A stretch of DNA of 64,000 bases from Gari tellinella (lineage: Eukaryota > Mollusca > Bivalvia > Cardiida > Psammobiidae), in NCBI GenBank assembly GCA_922989275.2, contig OV277863.1, positions 49,334,999-49,398,998 of the forward strand, in the 5' to 3' direction. Under the pieces are notes generated by a model, which did not search any database, had not been told where the DNA came from, and worked only from the letters and a program-made list of their open reading frames with translations. The first letter of the stretch is position 1; each line of letters begins with the position of its first letter. The translations under genes and the position numbers were made by a program. Positions 52,118 through 61,948 of this stretch are shown here, one piece after another.

Positions 52118-52610
52118 TTGAGTTGCGTAGCTGCCTGTCTGGTCTTGTGCATTGGGTGTCTTAGCCAGGCGTTCTGATTAGGGTAGTGGTCTGTGGGCAT
52201 GGTTTACTGCCTACAGATAGCTCTATCTAAATAATCAATAGCAGCGATATGTATGTATCAAATGTGATCCAAGACTTTGAAAGATTGCTGTCATGGGTTA
52301 GCTAACTATCTTCCTTTATCATACAATATGCCTTCTAACTCATGAGCCTATGGATCCAGCAACATTCGTATGTAGTGAATGTATATAGCAATCTTTATAA
52401 TAGTTATTATCCCGTTGATGCAAAATCCCCATGTAAATTAGAAGTGTTAGGGCATTCAGTGTATATTACTGGCGGTGAATCAATTATACTGAGTTGCGTA
52501 GCTGCAAGTCTGTTCTTATGCATTTGGTGTCTTAGCTTTGCGCCGCTGCCGTATCCGACTGATTAGGGTGATGGACTGTGGACGTGTTTTTCTGCATACA
52601 TATACATCTA
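52118..52610 (+). repeat. Duplicated sequence of about 100 bp containing an Ig-like fragment
   Basis: TTGAGTTGCGTAGCTGCCTG at 52118 and CTGAGTTGCGTAGCTGCAAG at 52489 start two diverged copies (both continue GCATTGGGTGTCTTAGC / GCATTTGGTGTCTTAGC, then TGATTAGGGT, GACTGTGG). In the right copy the frame before it reads LEVLGHSVYITGGESIILSC, like the A-B strands of an Ig domain. There is no F strand and the frame stops at 52566, so this is at best a broken exon. Confidence 0.4.
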
Positions 52611-52614
52611 CATG

Positions 52615-53776
52615 TACCTAAAGTACATTTATTATATACCAATCGATGATTAAAAATATATATCTTAGTTAGATACATGTCATGTATCACAATTGATATT
52701 GTTATAAGTGATGATATCACTTTTGCAGTGACGATATCGCTTTAGCAGGAATAACATTTTCGGCGTCACGCATATAAAAATGTCTATTTCCTAAGAATCA
52801 CTGAATAAAATAGCATGCACAGAATAGAGTATTGTGCGATTCAAGAAAATGAAATGGAATGCTTACCACTGATATACATAAAAAGGTTCCAGCTCACTTT
52901 GAGTGTTAATTCCAACTTTTTCGTTTTATTGTTATTTTCTGTGTTAGTTTCTGGAAAATGATACAGCTATGTAAACAGTCACAATGTCCCAGTCAGCTAT
53001 ACCAAGAACATTATAGCAAACATTTATTACTAAACTCTTTATTACATTCTTGCTTCAGAACGTCCTCAATGATTCGTCACGTTTCCACTAGACACCGAAT
53101 TGTGAATGCTGCTTTCGTCGTAAACACTTGTTTCTGTGTCCATATAAAATTTCAACATCCTAGAAAAACTGCCGAACCGCGTAATCCACAATTTATCCTT
53201 CAAACACAAAATTTCAAATCTTTAGTTATTTTAAACACGGTATCAAGCGTATTTTCCGTAGACCATTGAACCACGCTTCAACAACGGAAACATGGCGTCC
53301 TCTCGAGTTTAACTCAGTCCGCGGTAGATGTACTAATGCGCGATAGATTAAACGTCACAGAGGGGCATTGCAAAGTTTCGCCCTTTTTACTTTTTTTCTA
53401 TGTCCGATTTCTTTGTTAAATGTATTCAAGGTCGCTAGTTTTGGTTTAATGTGCAACAATATATCATTCCAAAAGGTTGTTACCACTGTAAAAAGTGTCC
53501 TTTGGACTCGTGTTAAAGCGGATAACCCATTCTCTTGATACATTTTTCATAACAAGCCACATAAATTGATTATCCATTTTATTAACTGATCCATTTTCTA
53601 TTTTGTGACAAATAGGCCCGTTGGAACGGTTGTTGAATACAAATATGTTTTGTTTTATTACATTTTGTTACATGTTAATGCACATGTCACAATAATGAAG
53701 AATTTACGTACTTATTGGTATTTCGAGAAGCTGCTATGTTCGTTTATGTAATCCACATTGTACAATTTATTCACAG
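52615..53776. other. Gene 2 intron, no gene seen
   Basis: AT-rich; frames on either strand near 52958-53543 have no recognisable domain. Confidence 0.45.
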
Positions 53777-53917
53777 GACCACCCGATCCTATCACAAATA
53801 TGAAGGTGGATAATTTTACATACAACAGTGTGACATTAAGCTGGACATCGGGGTATAACTATGAAAGTCCACAGCTATTCAAGTTAATGAAAGATGCTGG
53901 GAAAGGAGGTTTCATCG
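53777..53917 (+). CDS. Gene 2 exon: FN3a, unit 3
   Basis: A 47-codon exon, acceptor TATTCACAG|GA, donor ATCG|GTATGT. PPDPITNMKVDNFTYNSVTL, SWTSGYNYESPQLFKLM. The tryptophan is present; the FN3 glycine after NY is glutamate here. Length and the YNSVTLSW block match gene 1 FN3a at 11508. Confidence 0.87.
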
Positions 53918-54707
53918 GTATGTAAAATAAACCCTATCTATTTAACACTTTACCCTCTTAATACGCCTGTAAGCACTATTTCACTAAAAGTCCGTATCTT
54001 AGAAGTTCTGGAAATATTTCGTGGATGTCATGATAAGTATTTGTTTCAGATAGAAGCTGGAAGGAAAGAAGAATGTTTGACCCATTTCTCCATAATGACG
54101 CATTTGTACGCCTTTAATACATACATCAACGGATGAAACTATTTTCACTTTATAAAGTCATAAATTTTCACCTTCCATAAACAATATTTTCTTATCCTCA
54201 AAACGTATTCTGCTTTATTTTCAACATGCTTTAAGTGGTCAACTGTCTTCTAAATTAGAAACTGGCTGTGAGGCGAAGAGTTAAATCAAATAACCAAGTA
54301 ACCACGGAAGTTTGGTAAAGTTTCAAAGCGGCACAATATTATATTATTATTATGAGAGTATATTTTAAAACATTGCAAATATTCGCGGATTTAACAAGGC
54401 AATTATTTGTTATTAATTGAAACAAAATACGAATTTTCAGCTATAGCAATATAGTACATACATTACTAAACTAATGATGTCTAGTCAATGGCCAGTCTTT
54501 GATGCAAATACAAATTCAATATAATTTCGAATATAAATGTGTTATTTTTATTACAATTGAGTATTCCTTTCTCTTAAGCGAATATAGTTATACGGCGTCT
54601 GATCAGTCTTCAAACATGTTTACCACTACATCGAACCTTTCAAAACGCCTGTGTTTAATTTCGTTTTTTTATTGTCGTTATTAAGGGGTTTAACTGTATT
54701 GTTTCAG
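53918..54707. other. Gene 2 intron, repeat remnants
   Basis: Decayed hairpin-family arms at about 54045-54260 (TCCATAATGACGCATTTGTA, ATTCTGCTTTATTTTCAACA) and a half palindrome at about 54592-54620. No extra exon recognised. Confidence 0.45.
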
Positions 54708-54869
54708 AATTTAAAGATTTCCATGACAAGTCCGACCATGGCCTTGAAAATGGCGACTATGTTGTTACCGGACTCGACAGCGCATCACCATACACGTTTG
54801 CTGTTGTTTCTGCAAACCAGAACGGCCACAGTGAAATGTCCAAGGACACTGTAAAATTTACCACCGCGG
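54708..54869 (+). CDS. Gene 2 exon: FN3b, unit 3
   Basis: A 54-codon exon, acceptor TATTGTTTCAG|AA, donor GCGG|GTAAGC. VTGLDSASPYTFAVVSANQNG: shares VTGLDSA with gene 1 FN3b at 13231, again pairing unit 3 with the last unit of gene 1. Membrane-proximal half-domain. Confidence 0.88.
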
Positions 54870-54957
54870 GTAAGCTAGATGTTATAGTGTCAAGATCGCC
54901 AATAAAATAGACCGCCTCTATGAAGACAATTATATGTTGTTCATTATTTTGTGTTTA

Positions 54958-55096
54958 AGGCTGGTGGCTGTTGAAAGCAAAGTGAAAGTAAACCAGAAAG
55001 CTTTCGGTTTTACTTTCTCATTATTTTAAGCTGTCACCTGTCTTTCATGTAATCGATAAGTATTTTTAAATGATCGTAGTAGAGGAGCTTTACTGT
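54958..55096. repeat. CAGTAAAACCTC-type element, decayed
   Basis: AAGTGAAAGTAAACCAGAAA pairs with GGTTTTACTTTCTCATTATT; then GCTGTCACCTGTCTTTCATG and TAGAGGAGCTTTACTGTA. Left TIR is lost. Confidence 0.55.
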
Positions 55097-55316
55097 AAAT
55101 AACAGTATAACCTTCGAAAACCGGACTAGAAAAACCCGGAATTCTCTAAAAACCTAACAAAGTGCTCAGGCCCAAACATGTGTCCTACTTCGTAACACTA
55201 ACCATGTAATATAGGAGACTACTGAGCTCTAAGTACGTGTATTTGCTTAATGCTTTAATGCAAGACAATAGTAATACAGAACACCCACGAAGAAGTTTTC
55301 CGCATTTCTATTGTTC

Positions 55317-55566
55317 TACAGTGGAGAATCTGTTATTCTTTCCCGTTTAAACGCAAACGTACGCAAACGCAAAGCACTAAAACGTAGAAAAGAACAACTT
55401 TTGGACAATTCTGATATTTCATGTTTATCTTGGTGGCAAACAGTTTGGAGCCTGATCAGACGCCGGGTTACCCGGCGTCTGATCTGGCTCCAAACTGTTT
55501 GCACTGCAAATATTAGTTTTAGTGTAAACGCGTTTATTGGGAAAGAATAACAGTTTCTCCACTGTA
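55317..55566. repeat. Composite TA-CAGTGGAG element, copy 5 (full length)
   Basis: TACAGTGGAGAATCTGTTAT to AACAGTTTCTCCACTGTA, 250 bp, same orientation as 7987 and 30911, very similar to both. Confidence 0.85.
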
Positions 55567-56466
55567 CATGAAGCAATCACTCATATGCAATATAAAAAAA
55601 ATCTAAAATGGTTACAACTCCCCTTATGTAGTACCCTAAATTAATCCAAATAAGTTCGGTTCCGATGATTCTACTGCACACCATTATAAGATTGGTATGT
55701 ATGTGCCTCGATTACGTCGTGCTGCTAAACGACCCATGTTATGAATAATTACTAATGTGTTATAGGTACAAGTAGCATATAAATGAAGAAGGAATGTAAT
55801 GCAAAATGTTCGATTGTTTACTTTGCTATTGATCTTCATATATATTATTGTAGATAACCAATTTTCAGATAAATGTTTAAAGGCATTGTTTCAGCCAATT
55901 CCCGATATTAACACTTCCGCTGTGACAATTTGTTACTGTGCAGAATATACACAAGGTAGTGGAATGAAGTAATTTGAAAAACTTGCCAGACTTTGCATGG
56001 GCTTAGTGCAAGAACAGTAGCCGAACATTAAAAGTAGTAATTTGACCGCTTGAAGCCAATCTACTGAGGTAGTGCCGGTGCCGGTCCCAGTTTTATGGCA
56101 CAACCTGTTGTGCTTATTTGTCTATCGGGAACAATGTTGTTCAGAAAAAAGTCCCAATTTATGCAATCATGAATATGCACTAACAGAAATATAGTCTATA
56201 TCCTAGCTGATGGTAGCTTAAAACAGGCTGAAAGTAAAGCAGAATTCACCTTATATAATCAAGGCTTATTCTTCTTTATTTTTAACCCGTTTTGAGCTGT
56301 CACATGTCTTTCAATCTAGAATCGGGTTAAGGGGTAATGGGATAAAGCCTGTAGTTTGTGACAAGTTATTTCTACATGTCTTTGGTGCATCTGATTTGTA
56401 TCGTTAATCCAGTCTCCTTATAAGTGAGTTTCAATGTAGAATAAGCAAATAATTGTTCTTTTGTAG
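55567..56466. other. Gene 2 intron before the transmembrane exon
   Basis: A hairpin-family remnant at about 56214-56300 (AAACAGGCTGAAAGTAAAGC, TCTTTATTTTTAACCCG). Nothing coding recognised before 56467. Confidence 0.5.
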
Positions 56467-56598
56467 ATGCACCATCGCACCATAAAAGCAACAAGAACGC
56501 GGTAATTGGCGGAGTTATTGGAGCTTTGTGCGGACTAGCAATCATAGTAGCTGTAGCAGTGTTCTTGAAGAGAAGGAGAGATCGCAAAAAGAAAACGT
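56467..56598 (+). CDS. Gene 2 exon: transmembrane segment and stop-transfer
   Basis: A 44-codon exon, acceptor TCTTTTGTAG|AT, donor ACGT|GTAAGT. A short linker (DAPSHHKSNKN) leads to AVIGGVIGALCGLAIIVAVA, a hydrophobic stretch of about 22 residues rich in Gly (GGVIG, GxxxG), then KRRRDRKKK. Type I orientation is consistent with the signal peptide. Confidence 0.9.
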
Positions 56599-57870
56599 GT
56601 AAGTAACCTTGCTGTTTTAACTCTCTAAATCTTAAACCATTCAATTTCAGGGAATAGTTTTGCAAGTATATTGTCCCTTTGCTCGTCGCTAATTGAGGAT
56701 ATCTAATTCAGAAAGATTTTGCAGCTATTTACAATATGATGAAACTGCACTACTTCAAGGCTAAAACCAGCTTAAATGCAGTAAGATTGTTAAGAAGTTA
56801 ATTGCATTAATGTTTTTCACTCTTCTTTTAAAGTGTGCGGTTCTCAGAGAATACGAGAGTCACTGTAAATATGAACTTCACTTTCGTATATAAGTTGTAG
56901 GTGTTGAATATCTTATCTCTGTGTAGTGCTGCAAAGCATTTTAAAAGTTCTAGCTTGCTGAAAAATGTTTGAAATCGTGAAGATAAGCATGCTATATTTT
57001 CTGACAAAAGTTCAGATATTAAGGCAATCCCTTGATTAAAGTTAAGTAGGTTTACTGAAGCTGAATATGCAAAATTGACAAGCAAAGTCGTCGCCATACA
57101 TGCTTACAATCGACTATGTAAACGAGTTGGATAAATATCAGGTGCACTCGCATCAATATTTATACAAAACACGAGAGTTTTGTATGAAATTGATGGCGAC
57201 GACGTTTAGCATGTAATGTTTTAAAGGGGTTAAAACAGGTTTAAATACGGCGAAGAACCCTTTACTACCTTACTCGAGTACAATAATTATTTGAAAACAG
57301 TTTGGATGCTTATTACATGCCGCATAATGCTTATTTACAATTATTTCAATGTTTCTTCAGTCAGAAATACTGAAACTGATAAATAAAAGCAGACTATACT
57401 CATTTGAAGTAAATGACGGCCAGGAAGTTAAGAGATAATGCGATAATGTTGATACTGTACACATCTTTCGTATTGTATTGACTGACTGACAGGAAACAAA
57501 CCCATGAATAAAATTGATACACATTAAGATAGTTTAATGTAAAAAATAGACAAATATATATCTTTCAAGTGTATTCAAATATGTTTTCCCCATTATATTC
57601 TCGTAATTGATATAGTCCACACAAGCAGACATCAACAAACGTTGTAAACTCAAGCATAATTTGTCGCGTGTCTCATTCAGACTATAACTATGGACAAATA
57701 CTTAAGTGGTGTATGACTAAAATGTCAAGTATACATATAGGGAAAGTCCATTGCAACAGTAAGACTTGAATTGCTTAAATACGGAACAATATAACACAAG
57801 CGTAGATATATAGTTGTCTGTTTTTTTTTGTTTTGATATCTTATATATTTTTACTTCTTTATTTTTACAG
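56599..57870. other. Gene 2 last intron, no gene seen
   Basis: AT-rich 1.27 kb intron. I looked for a second, alternative phase-1 tail exon and found none convincing. Confidence 0.45.
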
Positions 57871-57899
57871 ACCAGCAATTTGAAGAGCGATATGATTAA
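57871..57899 (+). CDS. Gene 2 last exon: cytoplasmic tail end YQQFEERYD
   Basis: A 29-base exon after a long pyrimidine tract and ACAG. With the T from the preceding exon it reads YQQFEERYD-stop (TAA 57897-57899). The tail, KRRRDRKKKTYQQFEERYD, has two tyrosines; YQQF fits the YxxΦ form. The Tyr codon split by the last intron is at the same place as in gene 1. Confidence 0.8.
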
Positions 57900-57916
57900 T
57901 CAACTGATGGAAGTAA

Positions 57917-57922
57917 AATAAA
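57917..57922 (+). promoter_or_regulatory. AATAAA hexamer just after gene 2 stop
   Basis: AATAAA 18 bases after the stop codon. If used, the 3' UTR would be unusually short; a later signal is as likely. Recorded because it is the only hexamer close to the gene end. Confidence 0.3.
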
Positions 57923-58390
57923 ACCTCACTCCCTTTGTGATCGTCTTTTGTAATCTCTATGTGAAGAAGCGCAGAATGAATGGAACATGTGCATTGACAT
58001 ACTGTGTTTACTAACCAAGTACGATACTTGAATCTAACTGTGTGGATTATCTGGCGTACATTTTATTCGTATCCAATTGGTATCATGTTATAACTGGTGC
58101 AGTTTGAAAGCAGAGTAGACCCAGATACCCTCAATGAGTTGTTTGATCAGCGTGTTAACTGTTTCATTATATTATTTGCTGTAACGAGCCTGTAGTCGTT
58201 CCTGGGGAAAGTGTTCCTTATTTTATTACGCAATGTAATATCCCAATCAGATGATATACAGTTGTGTTCATAGTGTGCTGAGCTTAATCTTTGAATAATT
58301 ATTCAGCAAAGGAGGGATTAACAGTGCAAAGAATATACTGTTTTTGTTGAAATCTATCTTTGATACTCACCTTATCACAGCTTTTAAATG

Positions 58391-58803
58391 TACTTTTGAA
58401 CCTCGATGGCTAGATATCGCTCTTTGTCGAACATAACTTAGTCCCGTTTCCGCCGTTAAATATGGGTACATTCGATTTAACACGTTCAATCTCAATGGCG
58501 CCTGAAAGCACGCTTGCAAACAGTTTGGATCCTGATCAGACACCGCGTAACGCGGCGTCTGATCAGGAGTCAGACTGTTTGGCACTCGTATCGAAATTTG
58601 GTCAGTCAAACTACCTTGAAATTAACATATTTCAGACAACATATTTGTAGCAGACAAAAATGAAGCGATGAAGGGGTACAAAACTCCCGAATAGTTTGAT
58701 TCTGAAAGGGTTAATTGACATTGGTTGATAGAAATTAATTTCAACTGAAGATATAGCGATCATTTTGACTTACAGGAGGTTGAGTTATCGAGGTTCGAGT
58801 GTA
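58391..58803. repeat. TCGAACCTCGATA-family element carrying a nested palindrome
   Basis: TACTTTTGAACCTCGATGGC at left and GTTATCGAGGTTCGAGTGTA at right are inverted. Inside is a 65 bp palindrome with its usual flanks (58516-58582; CAAACAGTTTGGATCCTGAT, centre ACCGCGTAACGCGG). Confidence 0.65.
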
Positions 58804-58999
58804 GTTAATATGTATGAATGTAATGATAGAGTGTCTGAAACATGTTTTGATATTTATATGTACCGTCTGAAACATATTTCACAAGTATTGTCAATAACCT
58901 ATTCACTGCCGTGACTCATCTGTTAAAACATGTAGTCTGATTTTATTTCTTAAATCAATATTTCAGGCAATTTGACTCCCGAAACATAGATACGAGTAC

Positions 59000-59065
59000 C
59001 AAACAGATAGGATCCTGATCAGACGACGTGTTATGTGGCGTTTGACCATAATCCAAACTGTTTAT
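59000..59065. repeat. 65 bp palindrome
   Basis: CCAAACAGATAGGATCCTGA with GGCGTTTGACCATAATCCAA; flanks CTATTCACTGCCGTGACTCA and TTGTACTTGAAGTAAGGCAC as at 818-990 and 12950-13200. Confidence 0.68.
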
Positions 59066-60820
59066 AAATATTTATTGTACTTGAAGTAAGGCACTGAAAT
59101 ATAAATAACTAGAATCTAGTCTCAGATGGATGTAGTCCTAATATTGTTTTCTGTATGTATGAAATAAAACCCATGCCAAACATTTTATCTAAACAGCTGC
59201 ATGAACTACCACAACCTAGTGTCATATCTATCCTACTATAAATGAACAAGCAACAAGTTCAGATCCTTGCCAAAGCTCAGCTGGCCATAATTACTAAGAT
59301 TCTGAAGCGTCCTTCGAAGAACGGTTGACACACCTCGACGGCTCAGAAAAATATAGTTTGTACGGGTATTTAGGGCATGTGACTGCTTTCAAAAATCCAT
59401 TAATCTCTAGTGCTGTGCACTATAATGTATCATTTACAAATTGTACTAGTGCAGAATATACATGCATATGAAAACCCCTGACCAGAGGACTCCAAAAGGA
59501 GTTTTCTGGTTAGAATTTGCACTGTTTGTCTTTTACAATATGTTTTTACAATGAATTCCAAATGTTTCAAAATAGATTGGAATTGAAAGGAAACATAAAA
59601 TGTCCACTTGAAGTGTGAGGTGTCGCATTACGAAAGTCAAATAAAAAACTATTATGGGGCTATCTGCTATACTTTCATCCTGCTTTAAACGCCACATATA
59701 TTGTAAAGTCAACCTTGATAAGAAAATTCATTGTAATAATAAGTGTTTGTAGCATCCATTTCCGTACGTTGCACTCTTTGCAGTGGCTGTTGAAGCTTTT
59801 CTTTGCCAACATTATCTTAAAATGTTTATCCCATTCACCGCCATATTGTCGTTTTATTCAATATTGTTGTCTGAAATTACGTTTCAGAATTAAACAACTT
59901 GTATTTGTTTGACAATCATATCAACGTTTTCAAGTTTAAAGACACATGGAATTCCGAATGTAAATAATAAAAGCAATGATTGTGCTAGACGGATTATTTG
60001 TCATTATGACAGCGAAAGGGTGAACGAGTTGCAAACCTAAAGAAGCAATAAGTACTTAATCATTTCTCTGCCGCTACCCATGACGGAAATGCCCAGAACA
60101 CAGTCGCTGTCATATTATCTTATTGTGATTTTATGTGGCTTCTGTAACGTTTAAAATAGGAATGTTGTGCGTTTTAGACACTATTCAGGATAGTCAGGAT
60201 AAAATTGTATGCAAATGTAAGTTATACTATAACATGTTATAAATACTGCATTTATTTATTTTACGTGGGAAAAACTGCTCGTTTGCAGAAAGCTAAACCT
60301 AGGCGTAAATTGAATGAAATGTACAAAATGTCATTTTCGTATGTTGAAAGTTGATTTGATGCTAAATGGCTAAGATATCCATTGTATGCAGAAATAATTC
60401 ATATGGTTGTGTAGTGTTTGCAAATAAAACCCACCATTGCAATCGAAATACGAACATCAGCATGTGAAGCACTAACATGTTCCCTAGGAAAACATATCTC
60501 CCACTCGTCTTAGTAACACCTAAGGTAAATTGTTAGAAAATGTGCTCATTGTCACCTAATCTAATACTATTCAACAAATACAGTAAAGAGAAGAAGAATA
60601 GTACAGCAGAGAGTTGTCACACAAAACGCATTCAGTCAAAAGTCGATACTTCGAACTCACTTGAATCGACCTTACCGGTAGGTCATAAGTTTAATCTTGA
60701 ATAAGTATGGTATTTGACAGGCGATGATATGCATCAAAGACAGCTAGTGCTTGGTAAATTTAAAGTTTTATAGACATAACTATAAACTATAAATAGCAAC
60801 AATTTTAGTTTATACAATAC
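59066..60820. other. Intergenic, no gene seen
   Basis: AT-rich sequence after gene 2. A hairpin-like pair CCCCTGACCAGAGGACTCC/GGAGTTTTCTGGTTAG lies at about 59477-59511. No signal-peptide exon with a phase-1 donor was found. Confidence 0.45.
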
Positions 60821-61940
60821 CGCCACCATTTAAGGTCAATGGGAGCTTGAACTTTTACCTCACTTATATAAAACATATCTTTGGCTATATAAGCACTATC
60901 ATTTCAGCTACGAATACCAAATTTAGTGTATTAGATCTAGTACATATCCGGATGGCAGAGTATAGCATCCAACTTTCTGGTCGTTGTATCACTGAATGAA
61001 CCTTTGACATTATTTATAGAACACGCTTTCGTAGAACATATAAACAGTTACATATAACTTATTTCTCTATTTCTCAAATACCTACCCCTGTTTTCAATAG
61101 CGAACAACGATCGCGAATATCCTTGTCTCCAACATATGTGAGATCAATTTGATGACGTCACTATATATATAACGTCATTATTTATAAAAATGGCCAGTGG
61201 CTTTAAAAACACAAGCTGATCTCAACGACGTCTAGATTAGAAACATTATTGAATTATAGACCCGATCGAGATCAAATTGTCTCAAATCTCGACTCATGAC
61301 ATATTCTATATGGTACCAAAGTTTGTGTAGGAGTACATATAGGGATAGTGGAAGTTCGCGAACCATTTTAGTGATCTATTACCTTTAGCGTTTACCTAAA
61401 TCATAGCATAAATGAGCATAGTTTCTAAACAACATCAGTTAAGAATACAACACTTTGAGCGTGAGTACACCTTTGGATTTCGATATGTCGTGTTCTACTT
61501 TCTGTTCACGATGACTTTGACATTGACTTTAATTATATGAAGTAATTGTCTAGAGATTATTTCCTTCACTACATCAGCTAGGGATACCTCATTTGGAGAG
61601 ACAGTACATCACCGACTATACTGTCCTAAACATATTTCCTATACCGCATCAGCTCGGAAAACCAAATATGTTTGTGAAAACATTTTCGGGATGTATTCCG
61701 TGCCAGTGTCGCCTACCGTGTCAATGTCACTATTGACCTTAACCTTTGACTTCAATTATAGCCAGGCTTATCCGCATCATGTGTCCGTTAACACATCAGC
61801 TAGGGGTACCAAATTCAGTATGTAAGTACATCTTGAAATAACGTGGTTTCACGAATCAGTTTCAAGTCACTCTATTAGGAAGCAACTTATCTAGAGAATA
61901 TTTCCTAATTCACCTCAGCAGCGGACACACAACTGTGACA
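60820..61940 (+). repeat. Diverged tandem array with CATCAGCTAGGGGTACC motif
   Basis: The motif recurs near 60905 (TTTCAGCTACGAATACCAAA), 61426, 61577, 61648, 61794 (CATCAGCTAGGGGTACCAAA) and 61913, followed by TGTAAGTACATCTT-like sequence and preceded by GACCTTAACCTTTGACTT-like sequence. Spacing varies from about 70 to 500 bases, so the array is old or interrupted. Confidence 0.5.
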
Positions 61941-61948
61941 TTGAAGAT

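Larger units (their letters stand above)
24053..57899 (+). other. Gene 2 locus: complete 3x(Ig-Ig-Ig-FN3) transmembrane receptor
   Basis: Eighteen exons spanning 33.8 kb; coding sum 3441 bases including stop, 1146 residues. Order: signal peptide; three units of Ig(A), Ig(B), Ig(C), FN3a, FN3b; transmembrane; tail. All 17 introns are phase 1. It lies head to tail with gene 1, sharing exon order, junction codons and tail design, so the two arose by tandem duplication. Likely a plasma-membrane adhesion or recognition protein; the ligand is unknown. Interspersed elements occupy many introns. Confidence 0.87.

Noticed and set aside
52958..53269. 103-residue frame in a gene 2 intron
   Set aside because: No recognisable domain and no counterpart in other units; composition like surrounding intron.
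57917..57922. Poly(A) signal as firm end of gene 2
   Set aside because: Only 18 bases after the stop; kept as a low-confidence feature because a longer 3' UTR is more likely.
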